DNA of 64,000 nt from NCBI RefSeq assembly GCF_023845585.1, contig NZ_JAMQHS010000002.1, positions 186,001-250,000 on the forward strand, read 5' to 3'. The DNA comes from Clostridium sp. CMCC3677. GTDB lineage: Bacteria > Bacillota > Clostridia > Clostridiales > Clostridiaceae. This document shows positions 36,433-45,890 of the stretch, piece by piece; position 1 is the first letter of the stretch; every line of letters starts with the position of its first letter. Both the position numbers and the translations under genes were made by a program. The notes beneath the pieces are model-generated. The model saw only the letters and a program-made list of their open reading frames with translations. It was not told the DNA's origin and did no database searches.

Positions 36433-36540
36433 AAAACTCCTCACTTCTAATAAATAAAGTATAGTATTAAAAAAATACTTAGTCAATTAAGTACCGTTAG
36501 TTAACAGAAGTTAATTTTTTTAAGTTAATTTTTTCAAAGT

Positions 36541-36580
36541 AAAAAGAACCCCTATATAAATTATATTGAGGTTCTTTTTA
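36541..36580 (-). terminator. Terminator of ispH-rpsA (minus strand)
   Basis: AAAAAGAACCCC pairs with GAGGTTCTTTTT. The one deviation is a G.U pair only on the minus strand, where TTTTTAC follows. Confidence 0.85.
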
Positions 36581-36595
36581 TTTATACATATTTTG

Positions 36596-38503
36596 TTAAA
36601 TATCTTTTATGCTTAAGCTTACTCTTTTATTTTCTTCATCAACTTCTAATATCTTTGCCTTGACTTCTTCGCCAACACTAAGTACTTCTGATGGATGTGA
36701 TATTCTATTAAATGAAATTTTCGAAATATGAACTAATCCATCAACTCCAGGTTCTAATTCTACAAAAGCACCAAAATCATTTATTCTTACAACTTTACCT
36801 AAAACTATTGAACCTTCTGGATACTTTTCTTTTACATTTTCCCATGGTTTTGGAAGTAACTCTTTTCTACTTAAAGATAATTTCTTATTTTCTTTATCTA
36901 TAGCTATAATCTTAACTTCAAGCATTTCACCTTTTTTCAATATATCTTCTATATTTTTAACATGATTCCATGAAATTTGAGATAAATGTAATAACCCATC
37001 TATTCCATTAACATCTAAAAATGCACCAAAATTAGTAAATCTCTTAACTTCAGCTTTAATTACATCCCCAACATTTAAACTTTCCCAAATTTTCTCTTCT
37101 TCTGTTTCCTTAAGAACTTCTAATAAAACTCTTCTAGATGCAATAACTTTTTTATGTTCTTCAGCAGAATAATCAATTAATTTAACTTCTAATACTTGAT
37201 TAATATATTTAGATTTATCTTTAGTAAATCTAACATCTATTTGAGAAGCTGGAATAAATATTCTTATTCCTTTATAATAAGCAACTAGTCCATTTTCTGA
37301 AGCCTCTTTAATTTTAACTTCAAAAGTTTTGCTTTCATTAAATAATATATCAAGTTCTTTATAGGCCTCTTCTTTTTCATATTCAAGTCTTGATAAAACA
37401 ACATATCCATCAGAATTTTGTAATTTTATAACTTTAGATTTTATACTATCACCTATATTAAGACTTTCTACCATACTCTCAATATCTTCATTTGAAGTTA
37501 ATTCATTGAAAGGAATAACCCCATCTATTTTATATCCTACAAGTGAAACTATAATAGTGTCTCTTGTTTTTAAAAGTATTTCTCCTTCTACCTCATCACC
37601 AATCACAAACTTTCTATCAAGTTGATTCATTAATGATAATTGATCATCGTTTTTAATATTTTCTGTATTACTCATAATTCCAATTACCTCCTTAATAATC
37701 CAATCTGGTGTAGACGCACCAGCTGTAATTCCTACTTTATTTATATTATTATTTATAAAATCTTTAGGTAACTCATTAACATTTTCTATGTGTATAGTAT
37801 TATCACAATTTTGTTTAGCAATTTGATATAGCTTAGTTGTATTAGAGCTATTTTTCCCACCAATTACGACCATAGTTTCTACTTCTTTTGATAATTTATT
37901 AGTACTTCTTTGTCTCACATCTGTAGCTGCACATATGGTGTTAAAAGCTAAAACTTCTTTAGCCTGTGCAGAAATATTTTTGATTAAAGTTTCCCAATTA
38001 GCTGCTTTTTCTGTTGTTTGTGATACTACACATACCTTAGCAGGTACATCCCCTTCAATTTTACCATTTTTAGAAATTATAGCTTTATTATTGCACCAAC
38101 CATTAATTCCTATTACTTCTGGATGGTTAGCGTCACCAAGTATTACTATATTATATCCTAATTTATAATATTTATTTACCTTTTTTTGTATCTTAGTTAC
38201 AAACGGACAAGTAGCATCCTTAACGTTTAACTTATTTTCTTGCAAAAGTTTTAGTATTTCTTCTGATACTCCATGAGATCTTATAACAATAACATCATCT
38301 TTATTTAAAGTATCTATATTTTCTAAGTTTATAGAATAGATATTATTCTTTTCTAAAAATTTTACAACATCATTATTATGTATCAATGGACCTAAAGTAT
38401 ATATTCTTCTGCCCTCTTGTTTTTGTATTTTTATAGCTTCATCAACTGCTCTTTTTACTCCAAAACAAAAACCAGCATTTTGTGCTAAAATTACTTCTCT
38501 CAT
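36596..38503 (-). CDS. ispH: Fused IspH (HMBPP reductase) and ribosomal protein S1
   Basis: A 635-residue bifunctional protein. Residues 1-280 are IspH, the last enzyme of the MEP isoprenoid pathway, with the three Fe-S cysteines in NAGFCFGVKRA, DATCPFV and NTICAATD and the HxxV-type substrate residues (HNNDVV, ANHPEV). Residues from about 298 contain four S1 RNA-binding domains, two canonical (FTNFGAFLDVNGIDGLLHLS; INDFGAFVELEPGVDGLVHI) and two more diverged. This fusion is well known in Clostridia. Cmk lies 29 bp upstream, a conserved pair. AGGAG precedes ATG, and a terminator follows. Confidence 0.97.
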   Translation of the reverse strand: MREVILAQNAGFCFGVKRAVDEAIKIQKQEGRRIYTLGPLIHNNDVVKFLEKNNIYSINLENIDTLNKDDVIVIRSHGVSEEILKLLQENKLNVKDATCPFVTKIQKKVNKYYKLGYNIVILGDANHPEVIGINGWCNNKAIISKNGKIEGDVPAKVCVVSQTTEKAANWETLIKNISAQAKEVLAFNTICAATDVRQRSTNKLSKEVETMVVIGGKNSSNTTKLYQIAKQNCDNTIHIENVNELPKDFINNNINKVGITAGASTPDWIIKEVIGIMSNTENIKNDDQLSLMNQLDRKFVIGDEVEGEILLKTRDTIIVSLVGYKIDGVIPFNELTSNEDIESMVESLNIGDSIKSKVIKLQNSDGYVVLSRLEYEKEEAYKELDILFNESKTFEVKIKEASENGLVAYYKGIRIFIPASQIDVRFTKDKSKYINQVLEVKLIDYSAEEHKKVIASRRVLLEVLKETEEEKIWESLNVGDVIKAEVKRFTNFGAFLDVNGIDGLLHLSQISWNHVKNIEDILKKGEMLEVKIIAIDKENKKLSLSRKELLPKPWENVKEKYPEGSIVLGKVVRINDFGAFVELEPGVDGLVHISKISFNRISHPSEVLSVGEEVKAKILEVDEENKRVSLSIKDI

Positions 38504-38532
38504 TAGTGTATTCTCCTAAAGCTTTAAATATT

Positions 38533-39186
38533 TTAAATTGACTTTCTGATATAAGAATTAATTTTTTCTGTGACCTCAGATATATTTAAACCAGTAGTGT
38601 CTATTTCAATAGCATCATCAGCTTTTCTTAATGGGTCTATTTCTCTATGAGTATCTTTGTAATCTCTATCTATAATATCCTTTAAGATATTATCATATGA
38701 ACATTCAATATTTCTATTCTTAAGTTCTTTAAATCTTCTATTTGCTCTTTCTTCAGGTGTAGCAGTTAAGAAAAATTTAAAATTAGCATCTTTAAGTACA
38801 ACTGTGCCAATATCCCTTCCGTCCATTATAACATCAAATTTACTTGACATGTATCTTTGAAGTTTAACCAATTTACTTCTTACTTCAGATATAGATGCAT
38901 AAGATGATACTATACTACTTATTTCTGGTAGAGTTATTTTATCTTGAATATTTTCATTATTCAAAATTAAATCATCATCTTCAAAATGCATTTCCATAGT
39001 ATCTATTAATGAACATATCTTTTCTATATTATTTTCAGATATATTATTTTCTTTACATTTTAATGCTACAGCTCTATACATAGCACCAGTATTTATATAC
39101 ATAAGATTAAACTCTTTACCTACTAATTTTGCTATTGTACTTTTTCCAGCACCTGCTGGACCATCTATTGCTACTGCTATTTTCAA
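38533..39186 (-). CDS. cmk: Cytidylate kinase (TTG start)
   Basis: A 217-residue nucleotide kinase phosphorylating CMP and dCMP. P-loop GPAGAGKSTIAK, INTGAMYRAVALK, MDGRDIGTVVLKDA and RANRRFKEL are all diagnostic. The start codon is TTG at 39186 with AGGAG upstream; no better ATG is available and the N-terminus MKIAVAIDGPAG is the family standard. The downstream ispH-rpsA is 29 bp away, forming an operon. Confidence 0.96.
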   Translation of the reverse strand: MKIAVAIDGPAGAGKSTIAKLVGKEFNLMYINTGAMYRAVALKCKENNISENNIEKICSLIDTMEMHFEDDDLILNNENIQDKITLPEISSIVSSYASISEVRSKLVKLQRYMSSKFDVIMDGRDIGTVVLKDANFKFFLTATPEERANRRFKELKNRNIECSYDNILKDIIDRDYKDTHREIDPLRKADDAIEIDTTGLNISEVTEKINSYIRKSI

Positions 39187-39283
39187 AACTTACTCCTCTT
39201 TTCTAAAAATCTTAAATTAGTTTAAAAACCTTTAATAAGATTATATAATTTTTTATTACTTCAAACAAGAAGATATTTAGTTC

Positions 39284-40504
39284 TTATTCAATATGACTTC
39301 CAGCAATTACTCCAGTTGCAAATGCAATTTGTACATTATAACCACCAGTAAAAGCATCTACATCCATAACTTCACCACAAAAAGAAAGATTATCTATAAT
39401 CTTAGATCTCATAGTAGATGGATCAATTTCTTTAACATCTATTCCGCCTTTTGTTACAATTCCTTCAGCAAGTGGTCTTAGCCCATTTAGATCGAATGAA
39501 AAATCTTTAAGAAGGTTAACTAAATTTCTTCTTTCTTCTTTGGTGATTTCATTAACTTTCTTTTCTTCAGGTATATTAGACATTTCTATTATCATTGGAA
39601 TTAGTTTTTGTGGTAATAATTCATTTAATGAATTTTTAAAATCTTTATTTAAGTATTTATTAAAATCTCTTTGTATTCTTTTATCTAATTCACCTAAGTT
39701 TAATGATGGTTTAAGATCTATATGTAATTTATAGTTTTTGTTATTCTCTATAAATCTACTTCCACTTAAAATAAGTGGACCTGATACACCAAAATGTGTA
39801 AATAACATTTCACCAAAATTTTTATATACAACTTTCTTATCATTTTCTTTTATTGTAACTTCTACATTTTTTAATGATAATCCCATAAGCTCTTTAGTTT
39901 TTGCATCTTTTACAACCATAGGTACAAGTGCTGGCTTTAATGGAATTACTTTATGTCCTAATTTTTTAGAAAATTCTTGTCCTTCACCTCTTGAACCAGT
40001 AAGAGGATAAGAAGCTCCACCAGTTGCTATAATATAATGATCTGCTTTTAAAATCTCGTCATTATTTATTTCAATACCAGTTATGTTGTTATCCTTATAT
40101 TTTATATCAGTAACCTTTGAATTTAATTTTATTTTAACATCTGTTCTACTTAATGCATTTGATAAACCCCTAATTATATCAGAAGATTTATCAGATTCAG
40201 GAAATACTCTATCTCCACGTTCTACTTTTAATTTAATTCCTTCATTAGAAAAGAAATTTATAGTATCTTCATTAGTAAATGTATATAATGCACTATATAA
40301 AAAATGCGGGTTACCAGGTATGTAATCAAAAAATTCAGAAATATCCTTAGCATTTGTAACATTACATCTACCCTTACCAGTAATAAACAGCTTTTTTCCT
40401 AGTCTTTCATTACCATCTAATAACGTTACTTTATGTTCTTTTGCAGCTGTTATTGCAGCCATCATTCCTGCTGGGCCTGCTCCAATAACAATAACTTTGC
40501 TCAT
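39284..40504 (-). CDS. HI0933/YhiN-family FAD-dependent oxidoreductase
   Basis: A 406-residue flavoprotein. FAD-binding motifs are IVIGAGPAGMMAAITAA at the N-terminus, GKGRCNVTNA, YIIATGGASYPLTGSRGEG and a C-terminal GGYNVQIAFATG that closes the FAD site. The family is often labelled aminoacetone oxidase or BaiN-like, but the physiological substrate is generally unknown. It stands 98 bp upstream of cmk on the same strand, as is common in clostridia. AAGGAG lies before ATG with a longer than usual spacing (about 11 nt). Confidence 0.9.
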   Translation of the reverse strand: MSKVIVIGAGPAGMMAAITAAKEHKVTLLDGNERLGKKLFITGKGRCNVTNAKDISEFFDYIPGNPHFLYSALYTFTNEDTINFFSNEGIKLKVERGDRVFPESDKSSDIIRGLSNALSRTDVKIKLNSKVTDIKYKDNNITGIEINNDEILKADHYIIATGGASYPLTGSRGEGQEFSKKLGHKVIPLKPALVPMVVKDAKTKELMGLSLKNVEVTIKENDKKVVYKNFGEMLFTHFGVSGPLILSGSRFIENNKNYKLHIDLKPSLNLGELDKRIQRDFNKYLNKDFKNSLNELLPQKLIPMIIEMSNIPEEKKVNEITKEERRNLVNLLKDFSFDLNGLRPLAEGIVTKGGIDVKEIDPSTMRSKIIDNLSFCGEVMDVDAFTGGYNVQIAFATGVIAGSHIE

Positions 40505-40645
40505 TAAAAAATCAGCTCCTTAATTAAATAATATTTATAAATATCTTATTATAGTATTAATATTGTTAATTTAATTCAAAATTTGTCTAACTTCAATTAT
40601 ACAATATATCATGAATTTAATATATAGCTATAATTAACCACTGTT

Positions 40646-40873
40646 TTAGTCATGTATATATTCAAATCTATATTTTTGTTTTATATCTGGATATTTTTCT
40701 TTATCAACTTTGCTCATAAACATATCATAAGGCCTAATAAAAGTTTTAAAATCTCCATATAGCGCTTTATATACTACGAACTTTTCCCTTGTCTCACTAT
40801 GAATTGCCATATCAATAACTTCATATTCTTTTCCTTTAAAGTGTCTGTATATTCCAATTTTAAATTCTCTCAT
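40646..40873 (-). CDS. DUF1653 family small protein
   Basis: A 75-residue protein of the DUF1653 type, recognised by GIYRHFKGKEYEVIDMAIHSET near the start and FVVYKALYG, RPYDMFM further on. The fold is a small beta-barrel-like domain; no function is established. It is transcribed in line with the neighbouring minus-strand genes, with AAGGAG before ATG. Confidence 0.88.
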   Translation of the reverse strand: MREFKIGIYRHFKGKEYEVIDMAIHSETREKFVVYKALYGDFKTFIRPYDMFMSKVDKEKYPDIKQKYRFEYIHD

Positions 40874-40939
40874 TATAATTCTCCTTACAAATATTAAATA
40901 TAATAGAAATACTTTCTAATATACATATATTTTTTAGTT

Positions 40940-41584
40940 CTACTTAATGATAATTCCAAGTATTTTAGATAATTCTAAAGCTTGAAGAGGTGATACTATA
41001 ACATCCTTCAGCTCTTTTCCCGTCAATATAATTGATGATATATCACTATTAGTAAAATCTATTCCTTTTAGAAGGGTATTGGTAAATTCACCGAATATTA
41101 AATTAGAACTATTAAAAGCTACTTTGTTAAAATTACATTCTAAGAAAATTCCACTTTCCATATTACATTCATCAAAATTTATTAATTTCATCTTTGAATA
41201 TGAAAAATTCGAATACTTACATAAACATTCTTTAAAAAGTACATTTTGCATATTAGATCCACCAAAATTACTTCCTGTTAATTTGCAATTTTTAAATTCC
41301 ACTCTGTGTATGCTTCCATCAGAAAAATCTATATTAGATAGATCACAATTTTCAAATATAACGTCTAGCAAACTTATATTTCTAAAAGAACATTCATTAA
41401 ATATAACATTTACAAACCTACATCCGTTTATTTCTACTCTTTCTTCATTTGTATAATCTAATTTACAATCCTGAATCAGATTATTTGAAAGATCTTTCTT
41501 ATTAATTAGTTCATCTTCAATATTTATATCATTCTCTAGGCAGCTTAATAACTTAGGTTCTAATAACTTATTTAAAATAGACAT
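40940..41584 (-). CDS. Pentapeptide-repeat protein (Qnr/MfpA-like fold)
   Basis: A 214-residue protein built of A(D/N)LxX-type pentapeptide repeats, clear from about residue 45 to 180 (CRFVNVIFNECSFRN, CDLSNIDFSDGSIHRVEFK, NFGGSNMQNVLF). These form a right-handed beta-helix resembling B-DNA. The C-terminal end (VSPLQALELSKILGIIIK) resembles the dimerisation helix of Qnr/MfpA-type gyrase-protecting proteins, and length is close to Qnr (about 218). Gyrase protection is possible but unproven. It has its own ribosome site (GAGGAAA). Confidence 0.85.
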   Translation of the reverse strand: MSILNKLLEPKLLSCLENDINIEDELINKKDLSNNLIQDCKLDYTNEERVEINGCRFVNVIFNECSFRNISLLDVIFENCDLSNIDFSDGSIHRVEFKNCKLTGSNFGGSNMQNVLFKECLCKYSNFSYSKMKLINFDECNMESGIFLECNFNKVAFNSSNLIFGEFTNTLLKGIDFTNSDISSIILTGKELKDVIVSPLQALELSKILGIIIK

Positions 41585-41687
41585 GTTGTTTCCTCATTTT
41601 TCTATAAAGTTTTATTTTTATACTTATATTATCATATTTCTAATATAAGTATAAAACTTTGTATATTATTTATTATAATTTTACATA

Positions 41688-41733
41688 AAAAACAAATAAG
41701 GTAAAGTATTTTTTACCCTACCCTATTTGTTTT
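41688..41733 (-). terminator. Terminator of cytX (minus strand)
   Basis: AAAACAAATAAGGTA pairs with TACCCTATTTGTTTT. The mismatch is G.U on the minus strand, which runs into TTTTTTATG. Confidence 0.75.
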
Positions 41734-41745
41734 CGTATTATATAA

Positions 41746-42939
41746 TTATTTAACGTTAAATCTATGTAACTTTTCTTTTAATATATTTACAACTATACAT
41801 ATAAAACTTATTATTATCATAACTGGTAAGGTATTTCCTACTACTATATTTATTTGCATAAACATTCTATAAATAATAAAACCAATTATCCATATAATTA
41901 AATTTAACACATTAAGTTTTGAATTTAATTCTCTGTTTTTTAGTATAAAGTAATCTGTTATAACTATTGCTATCATTGGTGCAAATACAGAACCTATTAA
42001 ATATAAAAAGTTTTCAAACTGCTCTATTGGAGTAAACATAGCAATTAATATTCCAATTATACAAACAATAACAGATATATGCTTTGTGCTGATTTTTTCA
42101 CTTATGTTTGTACAACTAACACCTGCTGAATAAACATCTAAAAAGGTTGTTGTCACAGTTGACATTAGAACGATTATCATAGCTATAATTCCAAGTCCCG
42201 CTTGCATAAGAATTTGTGCAATATCTGAAGTTCCTGCATATAAGCTTCCACCTAGACCTATTATATACATCCACACACTACCAAAAAAATAGCTTAAAAC
42301 ACTTATAGGTGTTATTAATTTACTATCTTTTATATTTCTAGTGTAATCAGCTATAAGTGGTAACCATGAAAGTGGCATTGCAACTGATAATTCAACTGCC
42401 ATTCCAAAACTTAAACTATTATCATATAATTCAATACTTGTTCCTTTAAAAATAACTATTCCAAGAATAAGTGTTAAAATAAAAAGTCCACCAACAGCAA
42501 TAACATTTAGATTGCCAAGATTTTCAAAGCCTATTAATATCCATATAATAATTAATATTCCTATTAAAATACACCATAATGCTTTATTTTCAAATCCAAA
42601 TAAACTATTAGATACTGCATTTAATACATTTGCTGCACCAATAATCATTATAGCTGTCCATCCAACTAACTGTAAAATATTTAATGAAGAAAAAATATAA
42701 GAACCATGTTTCCCAAAAGATATTCTAGATGATTCCATTGAAGATAAACCACTATTAGTTCCTATAAGTCCTGCAAAATATAAAAGTGTACATCCTATAA
42801 GATGTCCTAAAAGTATTGCTAAAATACCTTTTTTTAGGCCAAGTGGGGCTATTAAACCACCTGTTAGTATTTCTGCAATGGATACAGAGGCTCCAAACCA
42901 TAATAAGCCATTGTTTAATAAAGTTTTTTTCTTGTTCAT
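41746..42939 (-). CDS. cytX: Hydroxymethylpyrimidine/cytosine permease-type transporter CytX
   Basis: A 397-residue NCS1-family permease with about 11-12 TM helices starting at GLLWFGASVSIAEILTGG. The NCS1 landmarks ASVSIAEI and AMPLSWLPLIADYTRN are visible. CytX proteins are predicted importers of the thiamine pyrimidine precursor HMP. The assignment is supported by the TPP riboswitch directly upstream. No other thiamine gene is adjacent. AGGAGG precedes ATG. Expression should fall when thiamine pyrophosphate is plentiful. Confidence 0.93.
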   Translation of the reverse strand: MNKKKTLLNNGLLWFGASVSIAEILTGGLIAPLGLKKGILAILLGHLIGCTLLYFAGLIGTNSGLSSMESSRISFGKHGSYIFSSLNILQLVGWTAIMIIGAANVLNAVSNSLFGFENKALWCILIGILIIIWILIGFENLGNLNVIAVGGLFILTLILGIVIFKGTSIELYDNSLSFGMAVELSVAMPLSWLPLIADYTRNIKDSKLITPISVLSYFFGSVWMYIIGLGGSLYAGTSDIAQILMQAGLGIIAMIIVLMSTVTTTFLDVYSAGVSCTNISEKISTKHISVIVCIIGILIAMFTPIEQFENFLYLIGSVFAPMIAIVITDYFILKNRELNSKLNVLNLIIWIIGFIIYRMFMQINIVVGNTLPVMIIISFICIVVNILKEKLHRFNVK

Positions 42940-42954
42940 AACAAATTCCTCCTA

Positions 42955-42996
42955 AAAATAAAATATGGGATATACCAATAAAGATATATCCCATTA
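42955..42996 (-). terminator. Riboswitch-controlled terminator of cytX
   Basis: ATGGGATATATC pairs with GATATATCCCAT-type arms around TTTATTG, followed on the minus strand by ATTTTATTTTT. It lies between the TPP aptamer and the ribosome site, so control is probably by premature termination. Confidence 0.8.
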
Positions 42997-43013
42997 AAAA
43001 CATTTAATGTGTA

Positions 43014-43098
43014 TTCCCTACGTTGGCATTATCCAAATCAGGTTAAGGGTCGAAGTTGCATTTAACTTCCTCTCAGCCTACTTGCGTAAGCTCCCCTA
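43014..43098 (-). ncRNA. TPP riboswitch (THI element)
   Basis: Read on the minus strand it contains AGGGGAGC, GGCTGAGAGGAA, GACCCTTAACCTGATTTGG and ATAATGCCAACGTAGGGA, the full conserved THI-box core with pyrimidine- and pyrophosphate-sensing helices. It is directly upstream of cytX. Confidence 0.97.
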
Positions 43099-43176
43099 AT
43101 ATTAAGTTTATCTAATAATATTTTGTAATATCTATATCATTATATAACATATAATGAATAATGTCTTCTTTAATAA

Positions 43177-43215
43177 CAAAAACCATATTAATAATTGAAC
43201 AATATGGTTTTTTTC
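43177..43215 (-). terminator. Terminator of lipase-like gene
   Basis: AAAAACCATATT pairs with AATATGGTTTTT. A/T-runs on both sides make it usable in both directions; it ends the minus-strand gene at 43219. Confidence 0.85.
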
Positions 43216-43218
43216 TCA

Positions 43219-44418
43219 TTAATGAGAATTTTTAAAATCATATATTAAATTATCAGTAGCATTATCAATAACAACTGCTATTTGTTCACCCTCTGTTCCT
43301 AAACTTTTAAGTTTAAAGATTATATTTTCTTGATAAGCTTTAAATTTTGATAATGTATCATTTAATATTAATGTAGACTTACTTTCTTCACTTCTGATAA
43401 AATCATTCCAAAATACAAGAGGTGTACTTAAGCTCTGAAGTAAATTGTATGCTAAATTTATCTCTGCTTTTAAATTATAGTGTTTAGTATATCCTAATAA
43501 TACCAACATTCCTTTTGCAATTTGTAATATACTACTGTCTAAATCTTTATCACATAAAATAAGTTCAATAATGTCAGTTAAACTATTTATAGCAAAACTT
43601 TTATGTGGTTCTGGCAATTCAGATATTAGTGATGTGGAAAAGTTATATATTATTTTTACAAATGAGCATTCATTAGTCTCTTTTCTAAGACGACCATTAC
43701 CATCCAACATTATATTAGCTTTATGATAATATAATGGATTTTTTTGAAAGGATGTATTTATATATATTTTCTCTTCATTTACAGAATTAAGAAGACAATT
43801 TACATAATCATACTTAGCGCTAATAGATAACACTTTATCTTTATTGGCATTTATTTCATTATAATATCTGTTGATAAATTCATTTGAAAAACCTTGTCCA
43901 TCAAAAGATATGCATCTATTTACTTTATCTGATAAAAGTGCAACATATTTAGCTTTATTACCACCTTTTGAATGACCTGTTACTGTAATGTTTTTATATT
44001 TAAGATTATTTATATAATTTAATGCTCTTATTTGTTCGGGTGTATCAGACATATAAGCTCCTTCACCATTATCACTCCACTCTTCTATAGTCTTAGTGCC
44101 CCTAAATACAACAAAAACATGATTATCATGCTTATCAACAAAGCAAGCAGCTTTCACTCCAGTATTATCAACTTCTATATTTTCGATCTTTAAGTTATTT
44201 AGTTTATCATTTTCTTGTATTTGCTTTAAAACTACTAACCATTCACTCTTCTTTACAACTTCTTTGCATTCACGTCTAGTTAAAATTGCTTTATTTAAGT
44301 TAGTCTTATATAACATAGATTTAACAAGTTTACCAACAGTATTCTCATTAAATACATTTAATTTAAGATATATTAAATTAGATAATAGTAATAATTCACT
44401 ATTATTTAAATCAGACAT
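43219..44418 (-). CDS. Lipase-like alpha/beta-hydrolase (Mbeg1/DUF2974 type)
   Basis: A 399-residue cytoplasmic protein. The central domain has FVVFRGTKTIEEWSDN and the nucleophile elbow VTGHSKGGNKA (catalytic Ser near 142), then SFDGQGFSNEF with a conserved Asp, as in Mbeg1-like/DUF2974 and class-3 lipase relatives. The C-terminal 150 residues are helical. There is no signal peptide. The substrate (acyl lipid or ester) is unknown. GGAGG precedes ATG. It is monocistronic between the TPP-riboswitch unit and the ADH gene. Confidence 0.85.
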   Translation of the reverse strand: MSDLNNSELLLLSNLIYLKLNVFNENTVGKLVKSMLYKTNLNKAILTRRECKEVVKKSEWLVVLKQIQENDKLNNLKIENIEVDNTGVKAACFVDKHDNHVFVVFRGTKTIEEWSDNGEGAYMSDTPEQIRALNYINNLKYKNITVTGHSKGGNKAKYVALLSDKVNRCISFDGQGFSNEFINRYYNEINANKDKVLSISAKYDYVNCLLNSVNEEKIYINTSFQKNPLYYHKANIMLDGNGRLRKETNECSFVKIIYNFSTSLISELPEPHKSFAINSLTDIIELILCDKDLDSSILQIAKGMLVLLGYTKHYNLKAEINLAYNLLQSLSTPLVFWNDFIRSEESKSTLILNDTLSKFKAYQENIIFKLKSLGTEGEQIAVVIDNATDNLIYDFKNSH

Positions 44419-44526
44419 GTTTATCCTCCATAAAAAGTCATTAAAAATATTATCATAATTTTAATATATTAATTACTAGTATAAATAACACACTTAATTT
44501 AAGTAATAATACTAATTTTCTAAATA

Positions 44527-44570
44527 AAAAAATATTACTGAAAATTAAAATCTCCAGTAATATTTTAATA
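44527..44570 (-). terminator. Terminator of adh (minus strand)
   Basis: AAAATATTACTG pairs with CAGTAATATTTT; on the minus strand TTTTTATTTA follows. Confidence 0.8.
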
Positions 44571-44579
44571 GTAATCTAT

Positions 44580-45635
44580 TTATAATATAACTACTGCTTT
44601 AATAAAGTCTTTTGGCTTGTCCTTCATTAATAAAAGAGCATCTTCTATATGTTCAAAACCATTATATACATGTGTAACTAATTTACTTAAATCAACACGA
44701 TTATATATTACTAGATCTCTTAACATTTCTGCTCTAAGACGTCCGCCTGGGCAAAGACCTCCTCTTATAGTCTTATGAGCCATTCCACATCCCCAATCAA
44801 CACGTGGTATTGGTAAAGTATCTCCACTTCCATGATAGTTAACATTTGAAACTACTCCACCAGGTTTAAGCATAGATATAGCTTGTCCTAATGTTTCAGG
44901 GCCACCGCCTGCCATAATGACACGATCAACACCTTTTCCATTAGTTAAATTCATGATTTGTTTAACTATATCACCATTTTTATAGTTTACAATATCTGTT
45001 GCTCCATAAAATTTAGCAGTTTCCACACAAATTGGTCTACTTCCTACACCAATAATTCTACCTGCTCCACGTAATTTAGAACCTGCTATACTCATTAATC
45101 CAACTGCTCCAATTCCTATTACTACAACACTAGAGCCCATTTTTATATCAGCTAATTCTGCACCATGAAAACCAGTAGTCATCATATCTGTTATCATAAC
45201 AGCACTTTCTAAAGATATTTCTGATGGTAAAAGTGCTAAATTCATATCTGCATCATTCACATGAAAATATTCTGCAAAAACTCCATCTTTAAAGTTTGAA
45301 AATTTCCATCCAGCAAGCATACCATTTGAATGTTGTTGAAAACCAGCCTGAACTTCTAAAGATCTCCAGTCTGGAGTTGTACAAGGTACTATAACCCTAT
45401 CTCCAACTTTGAATTCATTAACTTCACTTCCAATTTCAACAATTTCTCCCACAGCTTCATGACCTAAAATCATATTATGTCTATTTCCGAGTGCACCTTC
45501 AAAAACAGTATGAATATCTGATGTACATGGTGACACAGCTAATGGACGTACAATTGCATCATATGGACCTGCAACTGGCCTTTCCTTTTCAATCCATCCA
45601 ACCTTATTAATGCCCAACATTGCAAAACCTTTCAT
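44580..45635 (-). CDS. adh: NADP-dependent secondary alcohol (isopropanol) dehydrogenase
   Basis: A 351-residue zinc alcohol dehydrogenase, the exact length of the C. beijerinckii isopropanol dehydrogenase and nearly identical by eye over its length. The catalytic zinc ligands are C37, H59, E60 (GHE) and D150. The NADP-selecting residues G198, S199, R200 and Y218 are present, so it should reduce acetone to isopropanol with NADPH. GAGGG precedes ATG. Upstream on the minus strand lie a -24/-12 promoter and two enhancer palindromes, and then a damaged sigma-54 activator gene, so alcohol- or ketone-responsive sigma-54 control is the expected design. Confidence 0.95.
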   Translation of the reverse strand: MKGFAMLGINKVGWIEKERPVAGPYDAIVRPLAVSPCTSDIHTVFEGALGNRHNMILGHEAVGEIVEIGSEVNEFKVGDRVIVPCTTPDWRSLEVQAGFQQHSNGMLAGWKFSNFKDGVFAEYFHVNDADMNLALLPSEISLESAVMITDMMTTGFHGAELADIKMGSSVVVIGIGAVGLMSIAGSKLRGAGRIIGVGSRPICVETAKFYGATDIVNYKNGDIVKQIMNLTNGKGVDRVIMAGGGPETLGQAISMLKPGGVVSNVNYHGSGDTLPIPRVDWGCGMAHKTIRGGLCPGGRLRAEMLRDLVIYNRVDLSKLVTHVYNGFEHIEDALLLMKDKPKDFIKAVVIL

Positions 45636-45745
45636 AACTAAATCCCTCCTAGTTTAATTTTCACTAAAATGCGGTTTAAAAATACCATTTATAACTGCAA
45701 AAATATATTTATAATTCATTTTAGGTTTTATCATAATATATTATC

Positions 45746-45762
45746 AGCAATGATCATGCCAA
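45746..45762 (-). promoter_or_regulatory. Sigma-54 (-24/-12) promoter of adh
   Basis: Read on the minus strand: TTGGCATGATCATTGCT. GG and GC are separated by exactly 10 nt, matching TGGCA(C/T)-N5-TTGC(A/T). The start point would be near 45736, giving a leader of about 100 nt to the adh ATG. Confidence 0.85.
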
Positions 45763-45890
45763 TTTTAATTTTAAAATTTCCTTAATCATAAGTTTTCTGT
45801 AAAAACTTATGTATCATGCCATTATTCTAATAAATATCTTTTAAACTTAAAGTTTATGCTGTATTCTATAAAATTTAAAGTAAAAAAAGT

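Noticed and set aside
42755..43003. 82-aa minus-strand frame running from the riboswitch terminator into cytX
   Set aside because: Wrong frame; it overlaps the TPP riboswitch expression platform and the true cytX start.
45770..45820. Second sigma-54-like element (GGCATGATACATAAG on the minus strand)
   Set aside because: It keeps the GG half but lacks GC at the required spacing, so it is probably a chance or decayed copy of the true -24/-12 site.
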